A DNA stretch of 64,000 nt from Burkholderia sp. Bp9142 (GCF_003853415.1 NZ_QTPP01000031.1:1-64000); one strand, 5' to 3'; shown: positions 8,273 through 17,355, counted from the stretch's first letter. Notes: generated by a model not told the origin, from the letters alone. Made by a program: numbers and translations.

Positions 8273-9025
8273 TCAGTGCCGGCCCTGGCACACGGGGCAG
8301 TCGGCCTGGCGCGCGATCTTCATCGTCGTCCATTCCATCCGCAGCGAGTCGAGCATCATCAGCCGGCCGTTGAGCGTCGTGCCGATCGCGCCGATCACGC
8401 GCAGCGCTTCGGCGGCCTGCATCGCGCCGATGATCCCGACCGTCGGTGCGAACACGCCCATCGTCGCGCAGGCGACTTCCTCGAACGGCTGGTCTTCCGG
8501 AAACACGCACGCATAGCAGGGCGCGGCCGGGTCGCGGAAGTCGAACGTGCTGATCTGGCCGTCGAAGCGCAGCGCGGCGCCCGACACGAGCGGCACGCCG
8601 TGCGCGACGCACGCGCGGTTGATCGCATGGCGCGTCGCGAAGTTGTCGGTGCAGTCGAGCACGACGCTCGCCTGCGGCACGTGTGCGTCGAGCCACGCAT
8701 CGTCGACGCGCACCGCGACCGCATGCACGGTCACTTCCGGGTTCAGTTGCGCGAGCGTGTCGCGCCCCGATTCGACCTTGCTGCGGCCGACCGATGCGGT
8801 TACGTGCAGGATCTGCCGCTGCAGGTTCGTGAGGTCGACCGTGTCGGCGTCGACCAGCGTGATCGTGCCGACGCCGGACGCCGCGAGATACATCGCGGCC
8901 GGTGAGCCGAGGCCGCCCGCGCCGACGACGATCGCATGCGCGTCGAGGAAGCGCTGCTGCGCCTCGATGCCGATTTCGTCGACGAGGATGTGGCGGGAGT
9001 AGCGAAGGAGTTGATCGTCGTTCAT
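8273..9025 (-). CDS. moeB: MoeB/ThiF/HesA family adenylyltransferase
   Basis: A 250-residue E1-like enzyme that adenylates the C-terminal glycine of a small sulfur-carrier protein (MoaD or ThiS). It has the nucleotide loop VVGAGGLGSPAA (residues 33-44), the DADTVDLTNLQRQ segment, the CTDN motif (125-128), and a Cys4 zinc site at 170/173 and 243/246. Cys186 sits where some family members have a conserved Cys. MoeB and ThiF cannot be told apart with certainty by sequence alone and no moaD or thiS gene is adjacent; the lack of a rhodanese domain and the length favour MoeB. It lies downstream of the ctpB terminator. Confidence 0.85.
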   Translation of the reverse strand: MNDDQLLRYSRHILVDEIGIEAQQRFLDAHAIVVGAGGLGSPAAMYLAASGVGTITLVDADTVDLTNLQRQILHVTASVGRSKVESGRDTLAQLNPEVTVHAVAVRVDDAWLDAHVPQASVVLDCTDNFATRHAINRACVAHGVPLVSGAALRFDGQISTFDFRDPAAPCYACVFPEDQPFEEVACATMGVFAPTVGIIGAMQAAEALRVIGAIGTTLNGRLMMLDSLRMEWTTMKIARQADCPVCQGRH

Positions 9026-9075
9026 GGGGAAGTCGTGGGCGAGGCGGCGGACCTGGGGTTATTTTAGGCGCGCAT

Positions 9076-9112
9076 GAAAAACGGGCCATCGCGGTCTTCC
9101 CGCGATGGCCCG
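9076..9112 (-). terminator. Rho-independent terminator of the protease gene (minus strand)
   Basis: A perfect 14-bp stem (9081-9094 with 9099-9112) around a TCTT loop. On the minus strand it is followed by a T-run (the A-run at 9076-9080 as written). It separates ctpB from the moeB-like gene. Confidence 0.9.
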
Positions 9113-9131
9113 TCGGATGCCCGGCCGGCGC

Positions 9132-10691
9132 TTACTGCGGTGCCGACGCGGGCTTCGGTGCCGAGGCGGGCTTCGGTGCGGCCGCCTTCGCGCCCGACGC
9201 CTTCGCGGCGGACGCGGCCTTGCCGGCCGGGCTCTTCGCCGTGCTCTCGGCGAGCAGCGACTTCGATTCCTGCACCGGCTTGCCTTCGAGCTTGTTGAGC
9301 GCCTGCTGCATCATGAAGTCGTCGGCGCTGCCGAACTCGATCGGCTTGCGATCGCGGTCCTTCTGGCGTTGCTCCGGCGTCTTCTTGTCGTTCTGCTCCT
9401 CGAGGACGCGCAGCTGGTCCATCCGGCGCTGCTCGCGCTCTTCCTGTTCCTTCTTCTCGTTCGGATCCTGCGTGTTCGCGAGGTGGTTCGTGTAATCGAC
9501 CTCGCGCGTCACGAGCACGTCGTCCGGATCGCCGTCCGCATACTGATCGACCGGCACGTCGGGCGTGATGCCCTTGTTCTGGATCGAACGGCCGCTCGGC
9601 GTGTAGTAGTAGGCGGTCGTCAGGCGCAGCGCGGTGTCGGCCGTCATCGGACGGACCGTCTGCACCGAGCCCTTGCCGAACGTCGTCTTGCCCATGATCT
9701 GCGCGCGCTTCGAATCCTGCAGCGCGCCGGCGACGATTTCCGACGCGGACGCCGAGTACGCGTTCGTCAGCACGACCATCGGCACGGTCTTGAAGACCGG
9801 CGGCAGGCTCTTCAGCGGATCGCCGTCGAAGGACGGCAGGCGGTAGTTGTCGTAGGTATCGCGGTAGACCTGCTTCGAATCCGGGATCTGGCCGTTGGTC
9901 GACACGACGACGGAGTCGGGCGGCAGGAACGCGCCGGCGACGCCGACCGCGCTCTGCAGCAGGCCGCCGCCGTTGTTGCGCAGGTCGACGATCAGGCCCT
10001 TCAGGTTCGGCTGCTGGCGTGCGATGTCCTGCAGCTTCGCGGCGAGATCGGGCGTCGTGCGCTCCTGGAAGCTCGTGATCCGGATGTATGCGTAGCCCGG
10101 GTCGAGCAGCTTCATCTTCACGCTCTGGACCTTGATGATCGCGCGCGTGACCGTGATCGGGAACGTGCGGTCGTCGCTCTTGCGGAAGATCGTCAGCGTG
10201 ACCTTGGTGCCCGGCTCGCCGCGCATCTGCTTGACGGCCTTGTCGAGCGTCATGCCGCGCACCGGCTTGTCGTTGATGCGCGTGATCAGGTCGCCCGGAC
10301 GGATGCCGGCGCGGAACGCGGGGGTATCCTCGATCGGCGAGATCACCTTGACGAGGCCGTCTTCCTGCGAGATCTCGATGCCGAGGCCCGCGAAGCGCCC
10401 CTTGGTCTGCTCCTGCAGCTCGTCATAGTCGGTCTTGTCCAGGAACGACGAATGCGGGTCGAGGCTCGACACCATGCCCTTGATCGCCGCCGTCAGCAGC
10501 TTCTTGTCGTCGACCGGCTCGACATACTCGCGCTTGATCTGGCCGAACACTTCCGCGAACAGGCGGAGCTGGTCGAGGGGAAGCGGCGCCGTGGCGGTCT
10601 GCTCGGCCGACGCCGAAACCTGCAGCGTGGCGAATACGCCCGTGGCGAGGCCCGCGGCAATCAGGCCGATGTTCTTCAATTTCATTCGCAT
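9132..10691 (-). CDS. ctpB: S41 family C-terminal processing peptidase
   Basis: A 519-residue periplasmic protease of the CtpA/CtpB type. An N-terminal hydrophobic signal or anchor (residues 7-29) is followed by a PDZ domain (about 95-180, with FAGLGIEI and AGIRPGDLI) and the S41 core. The catalytic Ser-Lys pair lies in NAYSASASEIV (about 310-320) and TTFGKGS (Lys340). The C-terminus after residue 440 is charged and ends in an Ala/Lys/Pro-rich low-complexity tail. Such proteases trim cell-wall hydrolases or secreted proteins. It lies in the same orientation as gpmA, a neighbour pair common in Burkholderia. Confidence 0.9.
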   Translation of the reverse strand: MRMKLKNIGLIAAGLATGVFATLQVSASAEQTATAPLPLDQLRLFAEVFGQIKREYVEPVDDKKLLTAAIKGMVSSLDPHSSFLDKTDYDELQEQTKGRFAGLGIEISQEDGLVKVISPIEDTPAFRAGIRPGDLITRINDKPVRGMTLDKAVKQMRGEPGTKVTLTIFRKSDDRTFPITVTRAIIKVQSVKMKLLDPGYAYIRITSFQERTTPDLAAKLQDIARQQPNLKGLIVDLRNNGGGLLQSAVGVAGAFLPPDSVVVSTNGQIPDSKQVYRDTYDNYRLPSFDGDPLKSLPPVFKTVPMVVLTNAYSASASEIVAGALQDSKRAQIMGKTTFGKGSVQTVRPMTADTALRLTTAYYYTPSGRSIQNKGITPDVPVDQYADGDPDDVLVTREVDYTNHLANTQDPNEKKEQEEREQRRMDQLRVLEEQNDKKTPEQRQKDRDRKPIEFGSADDFMMQQALNKLEGKPVQESKSLLAESTAKSPAGKAASAAKASGAKAAAPKPASAPKPASAPQ

Positions 10692-10959
10692 AGAGAGTCT
10701 GGTGCGGTCGGGAAGCGCGTGGCGGTAGCGGGGATGTAGCGGACAAGTATAACTGTTCGCCCGATTGCTCAGTGGAACGGTGCGAAATGGTCCCGCGGTC
10801 CCGGGCCCCGAGCCCCGGCGGGGTGCCGCCGGACGCGCTGCGGATTCGAAAGCCGATTCGACAGCACCGGGGCCGCGAAGGTTCGCGCCGCGTTCGCGCC
10901 GCGCGCCGGGGCGTGCCGGACAGGCTGCGCCCGACGCGGCATGCCCGGCGTGTCGGGCG

Positions 10960-11706
10960 TCAGCCCGCCTTGCCCTGCTTCGCGACGGCGGCCTGTGCCT
11001 TCGCGATCGCGTCCTGGTCGCCCAGGTAGTAGTGCGTGATCGGCTTCAGGTCCTCGTCGAGTTCATACACGAGCGGCACGCCGTTGGGGATGTTCAGGCC
11101 GACGATGTCGCTGTCCGAGATGCCGTCGAGGTACTTGATCAGCGCGCGCAGCGAGTTGCCGTGCGCGGCGATCAGCACCTGCTTGCCCGCACGGACGGCC
11201 GGCGCGATCGACTCGTTCCACAGCGGCAGCACGCGCGCGACCGTATCCTTCAGGCACTCGGTGAGCGGCAGCTGCTCGCGCGGCACCTTCGCGTAGCGCG
11301 GGTCGCTGAACGGTGCGCGTTCGTCGGTCGGCTCGAGCGCGGGCGGCGGCGTGTCGTAACTGCGGCGCCACACGAGCACCTGGTCGTCGCCGAACTTCGC
11401 GGCCGTTTCCGCCTTGTTCAGGCCCGACAGCGCGCCGTAGTGGCGCTCGTTCAGGCGCCACGAGTGGACGACCGGCAGGTACATCAGGTCCATCTTGTCC
11501 TGCACGTGCCACAGCGTGCGGATCGCGCGCTTGAGCACCGACGTGTACGCGATGTCGAACGTGTAGCCGGCCTCCTTGAGCAATTCGCCGGCCTGGTAGG
11601 CCTCGTTGCGACCCTGTTCGGTCAGGTCGACGTCGACCCAGCCGGTGAAGCGGTTTTCCTTGTTCCACGTCGATTCGCCGTGGCGGATGAGAACGAGTTT
11701 GTACAT
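10960..11706 (-). CDS. gpmA: 2,3-bisphosphoglycerate-dependent phosphoglycerate mutase
   Basis: A 248-residue cofactor-dependent mutase that interconverts 3- and 2-phosphoglycerate in glycolysis. The phosphohistidine motif LIRHGES gives His9, and AAHGNSLRALIKYLDG contains the second catalytic His. ERHYGALSGLNK is the substrate-binding block. The start at 11706 gives MYKLVLIRHGE as in the family. It is divergent from the rhodanese gene, and an AT-rich element lies between them. The 268 bases between its stop and ctpB hold no gene that I can support. Confidence 0.95.
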   Translation of the reverse strand: MYKLVLIRHGESTWNKENRFTGWVDVDLTEQGRNEAYQAGELLKEAGYTFDIAYTSVLKRAIRTLWHVQDKMDLMYLPVVHSWRLNERHYGALSGLNKAETAAKFGDDQVLVWRRSYDTPPPALEPTDERAPFSDPRYAKVPREQLPLTECLKDTVARVLPLWNESIAPAVRAGKQVLIAAHGNSLRALIKYLDGISDSDIVGLNIPNGVPLVYELDEDLKPITHYYLGDQDAIAKAQAAVAKQGKAG

Positions 11707-11789
11707 GGATCTTGCGGTCGGTAGTGAAGGAAGCGGGGCGCGCCGCGCGGTACCCGGTCCGGGCCCGCCATCGCGCAAGACGGTTATTT

Positions 11790-11795
11790 TATAAT
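11790..11795. promoter_or_regulatory. Possible -10 element in the gpmA/rhodanese divergent region
   Basis: TATAAT sits inside an AT-rich island in otherwise GC-rich sequence. It could serve the rhodanese-grxC-secB direction; the same island reads TATAAA on the minus strand towards gpmA. No convincing -35 was seen for either, so this is a candidate only. Confidence 0.4.
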
Positions 11796-11840
11796 GGCGG
11801 GATTGTCCTTTTCCGATTTCTCTTTTTCCGGCGGAATTCC

Positions 11841-12263
11841 GTGAAGTTCTTTACCGATTACACGAACCTGGCCCTTATCGCGATCCTGCTGGTTTCCGGC
11901 GGTCTGCTCGCATGGCCCGCCCTGCGTCGCGGCCGCGGCGGCCTGTCGGCCGCGGAGGCGACGCAGCTCATCAATCGCCGCAACGCGGTCGTGATCGACC
12001 TGCGCGCGGCGTCCGACTTCGCCGCCGGCCACCTGCCGTCTGCACGTCAGGTCGCCGCCGGCGAGATCGGCGCGAAGATTGCGCAGGTCGCGAAAAACAA
12101 GAGCACCCCCGTGCTGCTCGTCTGCCAGAACGGCCAGCAGTCGCAGAAGGCGGCGCGCGAGATCGAGGCGGCTGGCTATGCCGAGGTACACGTGCTCGAG
12201 GGCGGCGTCGCCGCCTGGCAGCAGGCCGGGATGCCGGTCGTCAAACAAGGAGTGGCGAAGTGA
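11841..12263 (+). CDS. Membrane-anchored rhodanese-like protein
   Basis: A 140-residue protein with one N-terminal membrane segment (about residues 9-27) and a single rhodanese domain (about 35-132). The active loop is VCQNGQQSQ with Cys95, and GGVAAWQQAG is the typical domain end. It probably transfers sulfane sulfur or handles thiols at the membrane; the substrate is unknown. The GTG at 11841 is chosen because it gives the family's N-terminus (KFFTDYTNLALI). Its stop overlaps the grxC start by 4 bases (GTGA), so the two are translationally coupled. Confidence 0.85.
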   Translation: MKFFTDYTNLALIAILLVSGGLLAWPALRRGRGGLSAAEATQLINRRNAVVIDLRAASDFAAGHLPSARQVAAGEIGAKIAQVAKNKSTPVLLVCQNGQQSQKAAREIEAAGYAEVHVLEGGVAAWQQAGMPVVKQGVAK

Positions 12264-12520
12264 GCAAGGTTTTGATGTACAGCACGCAGGTGTGTCCGTA
12301 TTGCATTCAGGCCGAGCGCCTGCTGAAGCTGCGCGGCGTCGAGCAGATCGAAAAGGTGCTGGTCGACCGCGATCCGGGCCGCCGTGAGGAAATGATGTCG
12401 CGCACGGGCCGTCGCACGGTGCCGCAGATCTATATCGGCGAGACGCACGTCGGCGGTTACGACGATCTGTCGAAGCTCGACCGCGAAGGCGGGCTGTTGC
12501 CGCTTCTGCAAGCGGCCTGA
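12260..12520 (+). CDS. grxC: Glutaredoxin 3
   Basis: An 86-residue glutaredoxin with the dithiol active site CPYC (Cys12, Cys15) and the glutathione-binding segment RRTVPQIYIG followed by GGYDD. It reduces disulfides and glutathionylated proteins using glutathione. The GTG start overlaps the rhodanese stop. The order rhodanese-grxC-secB-gpsA is common in Proteobacteria. Confidence 0.95.
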   Translation: MSKVLMYSTQVCPYCIQAERLLKLRGVEQIEKVLVDRDPGRREEMMSRTGRRTVPQIYIGETHVGGYDDLSKLDREGGLLPLLQAA

Positions 12521-12627
12521 TTAGGGCAGAATGGCCGCCGGCCGCGCCGCGGCTTGGGCGCGCAGGATTCAACCGAGGCGGCCGGCGTGAAGCCGGGCCG
12601 CCCCGTCACCACTTTTAGGGAAACACC

Positions 12628-13110
12628 ATGTCCGACGTCGAAAACCAACCGTTCTTCAACATCCAGCGCGTCTACCTGAAGGATATGTCGCTCGAGCAGC
12701 CGAATTCGCCGGCGATCTTCCTCGAGCAGGACATGCCGTCGGTTGAAGTCGAAGTCGACGTCAAGGCCGAGCGTCTCGCGGAAAGCGTGTTCGAAGTCGT
12801 CGTGTCGGGTACCGTCACCGCGAAGGTGAAGGACAAGGTCGCGTTCCTGATCGAAGCGAAGCAGGCCGGCATTTTCGACATTCGCAACATTCCCGACGAA
12901 CAGCTCGACCCGCTCGTCGGCATCGCCTGCCCGACGATCCTGTTCCCGTACCTGCGCTCGAACATCGCCGACGCGATCACGCGTGCGGGCTTCCCGCCGA
13001 TCCACCTGGCGGAAATCAACTTCCAGGCGCTGTACGAGCAGCGTCTCGCGCAGCTTCAGCAGCAGCAGGCCGGTGCGGCAGGCGCGCCGAACGGCACGAC
13101 GCTGAACTGA
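12628..13110 (+). CDS. secB: Protein-export chaperone SecB
   Basis: A 160-residue SecB, a cytoplasmic homotetrameric chaperone that keeps preproteins unfolded and hands them to SecA. The family blocks FNIQRVYLKDMSLEQPNSP at the start and LFPYLRSNIADAITRAGFPP late in the protein are intact. The C-terminal tail is short and rich in Gln/Ala/Gly. It lies between grxC and gpsA on the same strand. Confidence 0.96.
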   Translation: MSDVENQPFFNIQRVYLKDMSLEQPNSPAIFLEQDMPSVEVEVDVKAERLAESVFEVVVSGTVTAKVKDKVAFLIEAKQAGIFDIRNIPDEQLDPLVGIACPTILFPYLRSNIADAITRAGFPPIHLAEINFQALYEQRLAQLQQQQAGAAGAPNGTTLN

Positions 13111-13136
13111 CGTTTCACTCCGGACCGGTGCTGGGT

Positions 13137-14135
13137 ATGAAAGTAGCCGTTCTCGGCGCCGGTGCCTGGGGCACCGCGCTCGCGGGCCATCTGGCCGCGC
13201 GGCACGATACGCTTCTCTGGGCGCGCGACGCCGCGCTGATCGCCGGGCTGCAGGCCCGGCACGAAAATTCCCGCTATCTGGACGGCATCGCGCTGCCCGA
13301 TGCGCTGCGCTACGACGCCGATCTCGGCGCCGCGCTCGCGCACGGCGCCGCGGACGACGCGCTGTGCGTGATCGCCGCGCCCGTGGCCGGGCTGCGCACG
13401 CTGTTCGGCGCGATGCGCGACGCGGGCTGCGTGCCTGCGCACGTCGTGTGGGTCTGCAAGGGCTTCGAGGCCGACACGCATCTGCTGCCGCACCAGGTGA
13501 TCGCGGCCGAACTGCCGGGGCAGCACAGCAACGGCGTGCTGTCGGGGCCGAGCTTTGCCCGCGAGGTCGGGCTCGGGCTGCCCGTCGCGCTGACGATCGC
13601 GAGCACGTCCGCCGAATGCCGCGAGCGCACGCTCGCCGCGTTCCATCACGGCGCGATGCGGATCTATACGGGTGACGACGTGGTCGGTGTCGAGGTCGGC
13701 GGCGCGGTGAAGAACGTGCTGGCGATCGCGACCGGCATCGCCGACGGTCTCGGTCTCGGGCTGAATGCGCGCGCCGCGCTGGTCACGCGCGGCCTCGCCG
13801 AAATGTCACGCCTCGGCGTCGCGCTCGGCGGCCGTGCGGAAACCTTCACGGGCCTCACGGGCCTCGGCGACCTGATCCTCACCGCGACGGGCGACCTGTC
13901 GCGCAATCGCACGGTCGGCCTGCAGTTGGCGGCCGGCCGCTCGCTGAACGACATCCTTGGCGCCCTGGGCCATGTGGCCGAAGGGGTGCGCTGCGCGCAG
14001 GCCGTGCTCGCGCTCGCGCGTGCGCAATCGATCGAAATGCCGATCACCGAAGCCGTATGCGGCGTGCTGTTCGACGGCGTCGCACCGCGCGATGCGGTCA
14101 GCGGCCTGCTGCGGCGCGACGCGCGCGCCGAATAA
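13137..14135 (+). CDS. gpsA: NAD(P)-dependent glycerol-3-phosphate dehydrogenase
   Basis: A 332-residue enzyme that reduces dihydroxyacetone phosphate to glycerol 3-phosphate for phospholipid synthesis. The N-terminus MKVAVLGAGAWGTAL is the Rossmann GxGxxG loop, and VEVGGAVKNVLAIATG contains the catalytic Lys. The start at 13137 is preferred over an in-frame codon 9 bases upstream because it gives the family N-terminus. It follows secB by 26 bases and is probably co-transcribed. Confidence 0.95.
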   Translation: MKVAVLGAGAWGTALAGHLAARHDTLLWARDAALIAGLQARHENSRYLDGIALPDALRYDADLGAALAHGAADDALCVIAAPVAGLRTLFGAMRDAGCVPAHVVWVCKGFEADTHLLPHQVIAAELPGQHSNGVLSGPSFAREVGLGLPVALTIASTSAECRERTLAAFHHGAMRIYTGDDVVGVEVGGAVKNVLAIATGIADGLGLGLNARAALVTRGLAEMSRLGVALGGRAETFTGLTGLGDLILTATGDLSRNRTVGLQLAAGRSLNDILGALGHVAEGVRCAQAVLALARAQSIEMPITEAVCGVLFDGVAPRDAVSGLLRRDARAE

Positions 14136-14240
14136 CGCCGACGAATCACGCCGATTTTTGCGGCCGGGCGCGCTCGCGCAAAGCGGGCGGCGCCAAAGCG
14201 CACTACGCTTGAACAGTCTCCGGCGTTTCGGGAGGGTGTC

Positions 14241-14765
14241 ATGTTGCAGATCGGTTCCACCACGTTCGACGCGCAACTCGTCGACATCACGACGCTCGAC
14301 GTCGACGTGATCGTCAATGCCGCGAACGGTTCGCTGCTCGGCGGCGGCGGGGTCGACGGCGCGATTCATCGCGCGGCCGGCCCGGGCCTCCTGGCCGAAT
14401 GCCGCACGCTCGGCGGCTGCGAGACCGGCGACGCGAAGCTCACGCGCGGCCACGGGCTGCCGGCCCGGTACGTGATTCATGCGGTCGGCCCGGTGTGGCA
14501 CGGCGGCGGGCGCGGCGAGCCCGAGCTGCTCGCGGCCTGCTACCGGCGTGCGATCGAGCTGGCCGAGGAGGTGGCGGCGACATCGATTGCATTCCCGGCG
14601 ATCAGCTGCGGCGTATACCGCTATCCGGCCGACGAGGCCGTCGACATCGCGGTCGGCACGGTCGCCGAAATGCTGCCGCAGGCGCCGAACCTCGCGCGCG
14701 TGGTGTTCGCGTGCTTTTCATCCGACCTATACGACCTGTATCGTGCGCGGCTCGCGCGCATCTAG
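14241..14765 (+). CDS. Macro-domain protein, probable O-acetyl-ADP-ribose deacetylase
   Basis: A 174-residue single macro domain. The ADP-ribose-binding signatures VIVNAANGSLLGGGGVDGAI (residues 31-50) and IAFPAISCGVYRYP (about 114-127) are intact, resembling YmdB-type enzymes that remove acetyl-ADP-ribose or ADP-ribose groups. The substrate in this organism is unknown. It starts about 105 bases after gpsA and faces trmL. Confidence 0.85.
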   Translation: MLQIGSTTFDAQLVDITTLDVDVIVNAANGSLLGGGGVDGAIHRAAGPGLLAECRTLGGCETGDAKLTRGHGLPARYVIHAVGPVWHGGGRGEPELLAACYRRAIELAEEVAATSIAFPAISCGVYRYPADEAVDIAVGTVAEMLPQAPNLARVVFACFSSDLYDLYRARLARI

Positions 14766-14766
14766 T

Positions 14767-14796
14767 ACGCCCGGCCGCGCAGCGCGAGCCGGGCGT
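14767..14796. terminator. Hairpin between convergent macro-domain gene and trmL
   Basis: ACGCCCGGC (14767-14775) pairs with GCCGGGCGT (14788-14796) with a further short GC stem inside. No T-run is present. It lies between two convergent stop codons and probably acts as a shared 3' hairpin. Confidence 0.5.
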
Positions 14797-14801
14797 GCGT
14801 G

Positions 14802-15272
14802 TCAGGCGCCGCCTTCGAAGCCGGCCTGGCGCCACGCCTCGAACACGACCACGGCCACCGTGTTCGACAGGTTCAGGCTGCGGTTGCCCGGCCGCATCGG
14901 CAGGCGCACGCGCTGTTCGTTCGGGAGGCGCTCGAGCAGGTCGGCCGGAAGCCCGCGCGTTTCCGAGCCGAACACGAACCAGTCGCCCGGCACGAATGCG
15001 TGGTCGTGGAAGCGGCCCGAGCCGCGGGTCGTGAACGCGAACATTCGCGCGGGATCGGGCGCTTCGGCCGCGACGAACGCGTCCCAGTCGCGGTGCACGC
15101 GCATTTGCGCGTACTCGTGATAGTCGAGGCCCGCGCGGCGCATCTTCGCGTCGTCGAGCGGAAAGCCGAGCGGCTCGATCAGGTGCAGGCGCGCGCCGGT
15201 GTTGGCGCACAGGCGGATCACGTTGCCGGTGTTCGGCGGAATTTCGGGAGCGACGAGGACGACGTTGAACAT
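14802..15272 (-). CDS. trmL: tRNA (cytidine/uridine(34)-2'-O)-methyltransferase TrmL
   Basis: A 156-residue SPOUT-class methyltransferase. TGNVIRLCANTGARLHLI is the N-terminal motif, and FGSETRGLPADLL with GNRSLNLSNTVAVVVFEAWRQ form the knot that binds S-adenosylmethionine. TrmL 2'-O-methylates the wobble base of two tRNA-Leu species. The length matches the minimal TrmL family, which lacks extra RNA-binding domains. Confidence 0.92.
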   Translation of the reverse strand: MFNVVLVAPEIPPNTGNVIRLCANTGARLHLIEPLGFPLDDAKMRRAGLDYHEYAQMRVHRDWDAFVAAEAPDPARMFAFTTRGSGRFHDHAFVPGDWFVFGSETRGLPADLLERLPNEQRVRLPMRPGNRSLNLSNTVAVVVFEAWRQAGFEGGA

Positions 15273-15376
15273 GGTTGGGTCTGGCTGGGCCGGCCGGGGC
15301 GGAGCGACGTGCTTTCCTTCCCGGCCGGCCGGTTCGTGACGGCCGCCGCGTGCGGGCGGCCGGCCTCTCTATCTAA

Positions 15377-16189
15377 TTAATCCCTGGCGGTGCGCAGCGC
15401 AACCAGATTCGTCACGCGCGCGGCCCCCGCCGCCTTCAATGCCCGCGCGGCGGCCGCGAGCGTCGCGCCGGACGTCATCACGTCGTCGACGAGCGCCACG
15501 TGGCGGCCGGTGAGGTCGCCCGCCGCCGAGAACGCCGCGATCACGTTGTCGCGCCGCGCGCGCCGGTCGAGCCGCGACTGCGGCGCGGTTTCGGCCACGC
15601 GCGCGAGCAGCGCCGCTTCGGCGCGCACGCCGAGCCTGCGCGCGAGCGGCCGCGCGATCGCCCACGCCTGGTTGTAGCCGCGCGCGACGAGCCGTCCGTG
15701 CGACAGCGGCACCGGCGCGATCACGTCGAAGCCGCCCGCGGCGCGCAGCGCGTCCGCGTCGTCGACCCGCTGCGCGAGCCGGGCCGCGAATTGCGCGCCG
15801 AGTGCGAGCCGCGCATGAAACTTCAGGCCACGCGCGAGCGCGTCGAGCGGCGCGCGGTAATCGGCGAGCGCGAGCGTCGCATCGAACGGCGGCGGTGTCG
15901 CGCGGCATGCATCGCACCGGTAGGCGAACGAAGCGCCGGCGCCGGCGGGCCGGCCGCGGGCCCCGCGCGGACGCGGCCGCCCGACACCCAGCGGCACCGC
16001 GCAGACATCGCAGCGCAGCCGTGCTTCATTCCAGTAAGCGGCGTCGCAGGCGCTGCAAATCACCGTGTGTGACAAATTGCCGCACAGTGCGCATCGATTC
16101 GGCAACGCGAGCGTGACGACCTGCACGGCCAGCGCGCGAACCTGCGACAAAACGACGCGCATCGGGCGCGGGGCGAAACGGCGATCCAT
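15377..16189 (-). CDS. ComF family phosphoribosyltransferase-like protein
   Basis: A 270-residue ComF/GntX-type protein. The N-terminal part has paired cysteines (CALCG, CSAC, CDVC at about residues 33-67) that should bind zinc. The C-terminal phosphoribosyltransferase-like domain has the PRPP-type loop VALVDDVMTSGATLAAAARAL. The family takes part in DNA uptake in some bacteria and nucleotide or metabolite salvage in others; the role here is not known. The start at 16189 (MDRRFAP) is a choice; a second Met 27 bases downstream is possible. It is divergent from the methyltransferase gene. Confidence 0.8.
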   Translation of the reverse strand: MDRRFAPRPMRVVLSQVRALAVQVVTLALPNRCALCGNLSHTVICSACDAAYWNEARLRCDVCAVPLGVGRPRPRGARGRPAGAGASFAYRCDACRATPPPFDATLALADYRAPLDALARGLKFHARLALGAQFAARLAQRVDDADALRAAGGFDVIAPVPLSHGRLVARGYNQAWAIARPLARRLGVRAEAALLARVAETAPQSRLDRRARRDNVIAAFSAAGDLTGRHVALVDDVMTSGATLAAAARALKAAGAARVTNLVALRTARD

Positions 16190-16272
16190 CGCGAACACTC
16201 CTGGCGGCCCCGTCTCGCTGAAGGCTGCGAGGCGAGCGAGTATACTTCGGGCTCTTCGCCAGTGTGCCCGAC

Positions 16273-17238
16273 ATGTCCCCAGCTTCGACTCCAACCGGCC
16301 GTCCGGCCAATGACGCCCGGCGCTTGCGGCGGATCTTCGATCGCCGTGCCGCCGCGTTCGACGCGGTTGCGTTCCTGCCGCGCGAGATCGCGCAGCGGAT
16401 GAACGAGCGTCTCGAATACATCAAGGTGAGCCCCGCTGCCGTGCTCGATGCGGGCTGCGGCGCGGGCGACGACCTGCCGGCGCTGCGCGCGCGCTTTCCC
16501 GAAGCCCCGGTGTTCGGCGTCGACCTGTCCGGCGCGATGCTCGCGCGGGCGGGGCAGCGCGAGGTCGAGCAGGCGAGCTGGCGCCGCTGGCTGCCCGCGT
16601 CGCTCGGCCGGGCGCTGGGCCAGCGCGGCCCGCGCGTCGCGCAGGCCGACTTCTCGGCGCTGCCGTTCGCGGCCGGCGCGTTCGACCTGATCTGGTCGAA
16701 TCTCGCGCTGCACTGGCACTCGCGTCCCGATACGGTATTCCCCGAATGGCAGCGCGTGCTGCGCGTGAACGGCCTGCTGATGTTCAGCACGCTCGGCCCC
16801 GACACGCTGCGCGAGCTGCGCGCGGCCGGCGCGGACGCCGAAGCGGCGCTCGGCATCGCGCCACCCGCCGCGCGCGTGATCGATTTCGTCGACATGCACG
16901 ACCTCGGCGACATGCTCGTCGAGAGCGGCTTCGAGATTCCGGTGATGGACCAGGAAGTGCTCACCGTCACGTACAAGACGCCCGATTCCCTGCTGGCCGA
17001 CGTGCGCCGCTGGGGCGCCTATCCGTTCGACCGCGCGGCGCCGCAGCGCGCGACGCGGCGCTTTCGCGCGGCGCTCGGCGACGCGCTGGAAGCGCGCCGG
17101 CGCGCGGACGGCACGATTGCGCTGACGTTCGAGGTGATCTACGGCCACGCGTGGAAGGCCGTGCCGCGCACGACCGCCGAGGGTCACGGGATCGTGCGTA
17201 TCGAAGATATCGGAAAGGGGCGTCCGAAGAATCGGTAA
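16273..17238 (+). CDS. SAM-dependent methyltransferase, BioC-like
   Basis: A 321-residue class I methyltransferase. VLDAGCGAGDDLPAL (motif I, about residues 57-71) and FGVDLSGAMLARA bind S-adenosylmethionine, and LIWSNLALHWHSRPD is the post-motif segment shared with BioC. BioC methylates malonyl-ACP in biotin synthesis; the C-terminal block ALTFEVIYGHAWK fits that family. No other bio gene is in the window, so the biotin role is inferred. A TATACT element (16240-16245) lies upstream. A GTG 9 bases before the chosen ATG is an alternative start. Confidence 0.75.
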   Translation: MSPASTPTGRPANDARRLRRIFDRRAAAFDAVAFLPREIAQRMNERLEYIKVSPAAVLDAGCGAGDDLPALRARFPEAPVFGVDLSGAMLARAGQREVEQASWRRWLPASLGRALGQRGPRVAQADFSALPFAAGAFDLIWSNLALHWHSRPDTVFPEWQRVLRVNGLLMFSTLGPDTLRELRAAGADAEAALGIAPPAARVIDFVDMHDLGDMLVESGFEIPVMDQEVLTVTYKTPDSLLADVRRWGAYPFDRAAPQRATRRFRAALGDALEARRRADGTIALTFEVIYGHAWKAVPRTTAEGHGIVRIEDIGKGRPKNR

Positions 17239-17355
17239 AGCGGTAAAGAGGGGTTTTGTTATGTCTGAAATTAGCGGCGCAAAGCAGGGTCGAATTGAGG
17301 GCGAAAACGGCCGGGAAGCTTGTGGCGCTTGGCTTGCGGGCCGATAGCCGCTTGC

